A DNA stretch of 64,000 bases from JAGWBJ01 sp964291465 (GTDB lineage: Bacteria; Chloroflexota; Dehalococcoidia; Lucifugimonadales; JAGWBF01): NCBI GenBank assembly GCA_964291465.2, contig OZ219937.1:143875-207874 (forward strand), written 5' to 3'. The notes below the pieces were generated by a model that had not been told where the DNA came from, searched no databases, and saw nothing but the letters and a program-made list of their open reading frames with translations. This document shows, one piece after another, positions 63,484 through 64,000 of this stretch. Positions within the stretch are counted from its first letter, which is position 1; every line of letters begins with the position of its first letter. Position numbers and translations under genes: made by a program.

Positions 63484-64000
63484 ATGGACTGGACCATCGA
63501 AGAGTTGGCGCGGGCGGCCAAGGGCACCGTCGTCCAGCGTGGCGCTGCGCTTCGGGTCGGGGAGATCTGCACGGACTCGCGCCGGGTGGAGCCCGACGGT
63601 GTGTTCGTGGCGCTCCGGGGCGAACTGCACGACGGACACGCGTTCGTATCCGAGGCGGCGCGGAGCGGGAGCGGCTGCGTGATCGTGCAAGGGAACGTGG
63701 CGGTGCCGCCGGAGGTGGCGGTGATTCGCGTGCGCGACACCTTGCGGGCACTGGGCGACGTCGCCCGTTCCCATCGCCGGAAGCTGGCGCCGCGGGTGCT
63801 GGCGATTACCGGTTCGAACGGAAAGACACGACCAAGGAGATGCTGTTCTCGATTCTGCAACGTGCGCGCCTGGACCACCGCCCGCTGCGCGGCCGGGTGC
63901 TCAAGACCGAGGGCAACTACAACAACCTCGTGGGTCTGCCCCTGACCCTGCTGCGCCTGCGCCGGCGCGAGCGCGCCGCGGTGGTGGAGCTGGGCACCAA
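63484..64000 (+). CDS. murF: MurF N-terminal part, frameshifted and cut by window end
   Basis: The ligase that adds D-Ala-D-Ala. It begins MDWTIEELARAAKGT, then CTDSRRVEPDGVFVALRGE and VLAITGSNGKT. After the Lys-Thr of the P-loop the frame is lost; one added C near 63,826-63,828 gives GKTTTKEMLFSIL, followed by KTEGNYNNLVGLPLTLL and ELGTN at the edge. The rest lies outside. It follows murE by 16 bases, the normal order. Confidence 0.9.

Overview
The window joins pieces of two different bacterial genomes. Positions 1 to about 52,169 look like a high-GC Chloroflexota chromosome, probably of the Dehalococcoidia/SAR202 type. This half uses many ATA (Ile) and AGG (Arg) codons, ends most genes with TAG, and carries promoters with a TGC-extended -10 box and little visible -35. 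Positions about 52,170 to 64,000 use CGC/ATC codons and mostly TGA stops, and carry a division and cell wall (dcw) cluster of deltaproteobacterial or related style. The join falls inside two genes at once: a short-chain dehydrogenase loses its 3' end and a convergent hydantoinase loses its own. The simplest reading is an assembly chimera, because known Dehalococcoidia lack peptidoglycan synthesis. The taxonomic names are inferences from gene content and codon habit.

Left half in order. 1-1211: start of an enoyl-CoA hydratase and a protein with a DGLPVVPPT motif. 1500-5439: DUF1800, DUF1501 and NHL-repeat genes behind two tandem promoters. 5.5-12.9 kb: TauE exporter, then a minus-strand run of thioredoxin reductase, sugar-nucleotide epimerase, HtpX, a MoxR/ChlI-like ATPase and an EF-G-like GTPase. 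13.5-21 kb: membrane metallopeptidase, then ybeY-dnaX-ybaB-recR-recO-biotin carboxylase-biotin carrier, tightly packed. 21-25.6 kb: uvrA, a thiolase and its DUF35 partner. 25.8-27.8 kb: M16 peptidase and metallo-beta-lactamase-fold hydrolase on the minus strand. 28-32.7 kb: DUF4349-PKD surface protein, lysA, holB, HNH endonuclease. 32.8-37 kb: cvpA, PAP2 phosphatase, cmk, plsC, a small protein, an MFS exporter. 37-42 kb: dnaG-rpoD, a small zinc ribbon, a sortase. 42-51.5 kb: fumC and a tryptophan operon headed by a T-box leader (trpE, trpG, trpD, trpC), interrupted after trpE by a PQQ-repeat lipoprotein islet and accompanied by two VOC-family genes.

Right half: truncated hydantoinase, an SDR, an FAD-linked oxidase, a regulated leader RNA, a CT398-like zinc ribbon protein, RNase P RNA (rnpB), then mraZ with its operator repeats, a STAS-domain gene, rsmH, ftsL, ftsI, murE and the start of murF.

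At least seven genes carry reading-frame breaks. Nearly all are explained by one missing base, often in a short G or C run, and they occur in both halves. This points to deletion-type errors in long-read sequence rather than to decay. No tRNA, CRISPR array, prophage or insertion sequence was seen. No clearly new multi-gene system stands out; the best leads are the structured leader at 56,131-56,284, the STAS gene in the dcw cluster, the interrupted trp operon and the DUF4349-PKD surface protein.
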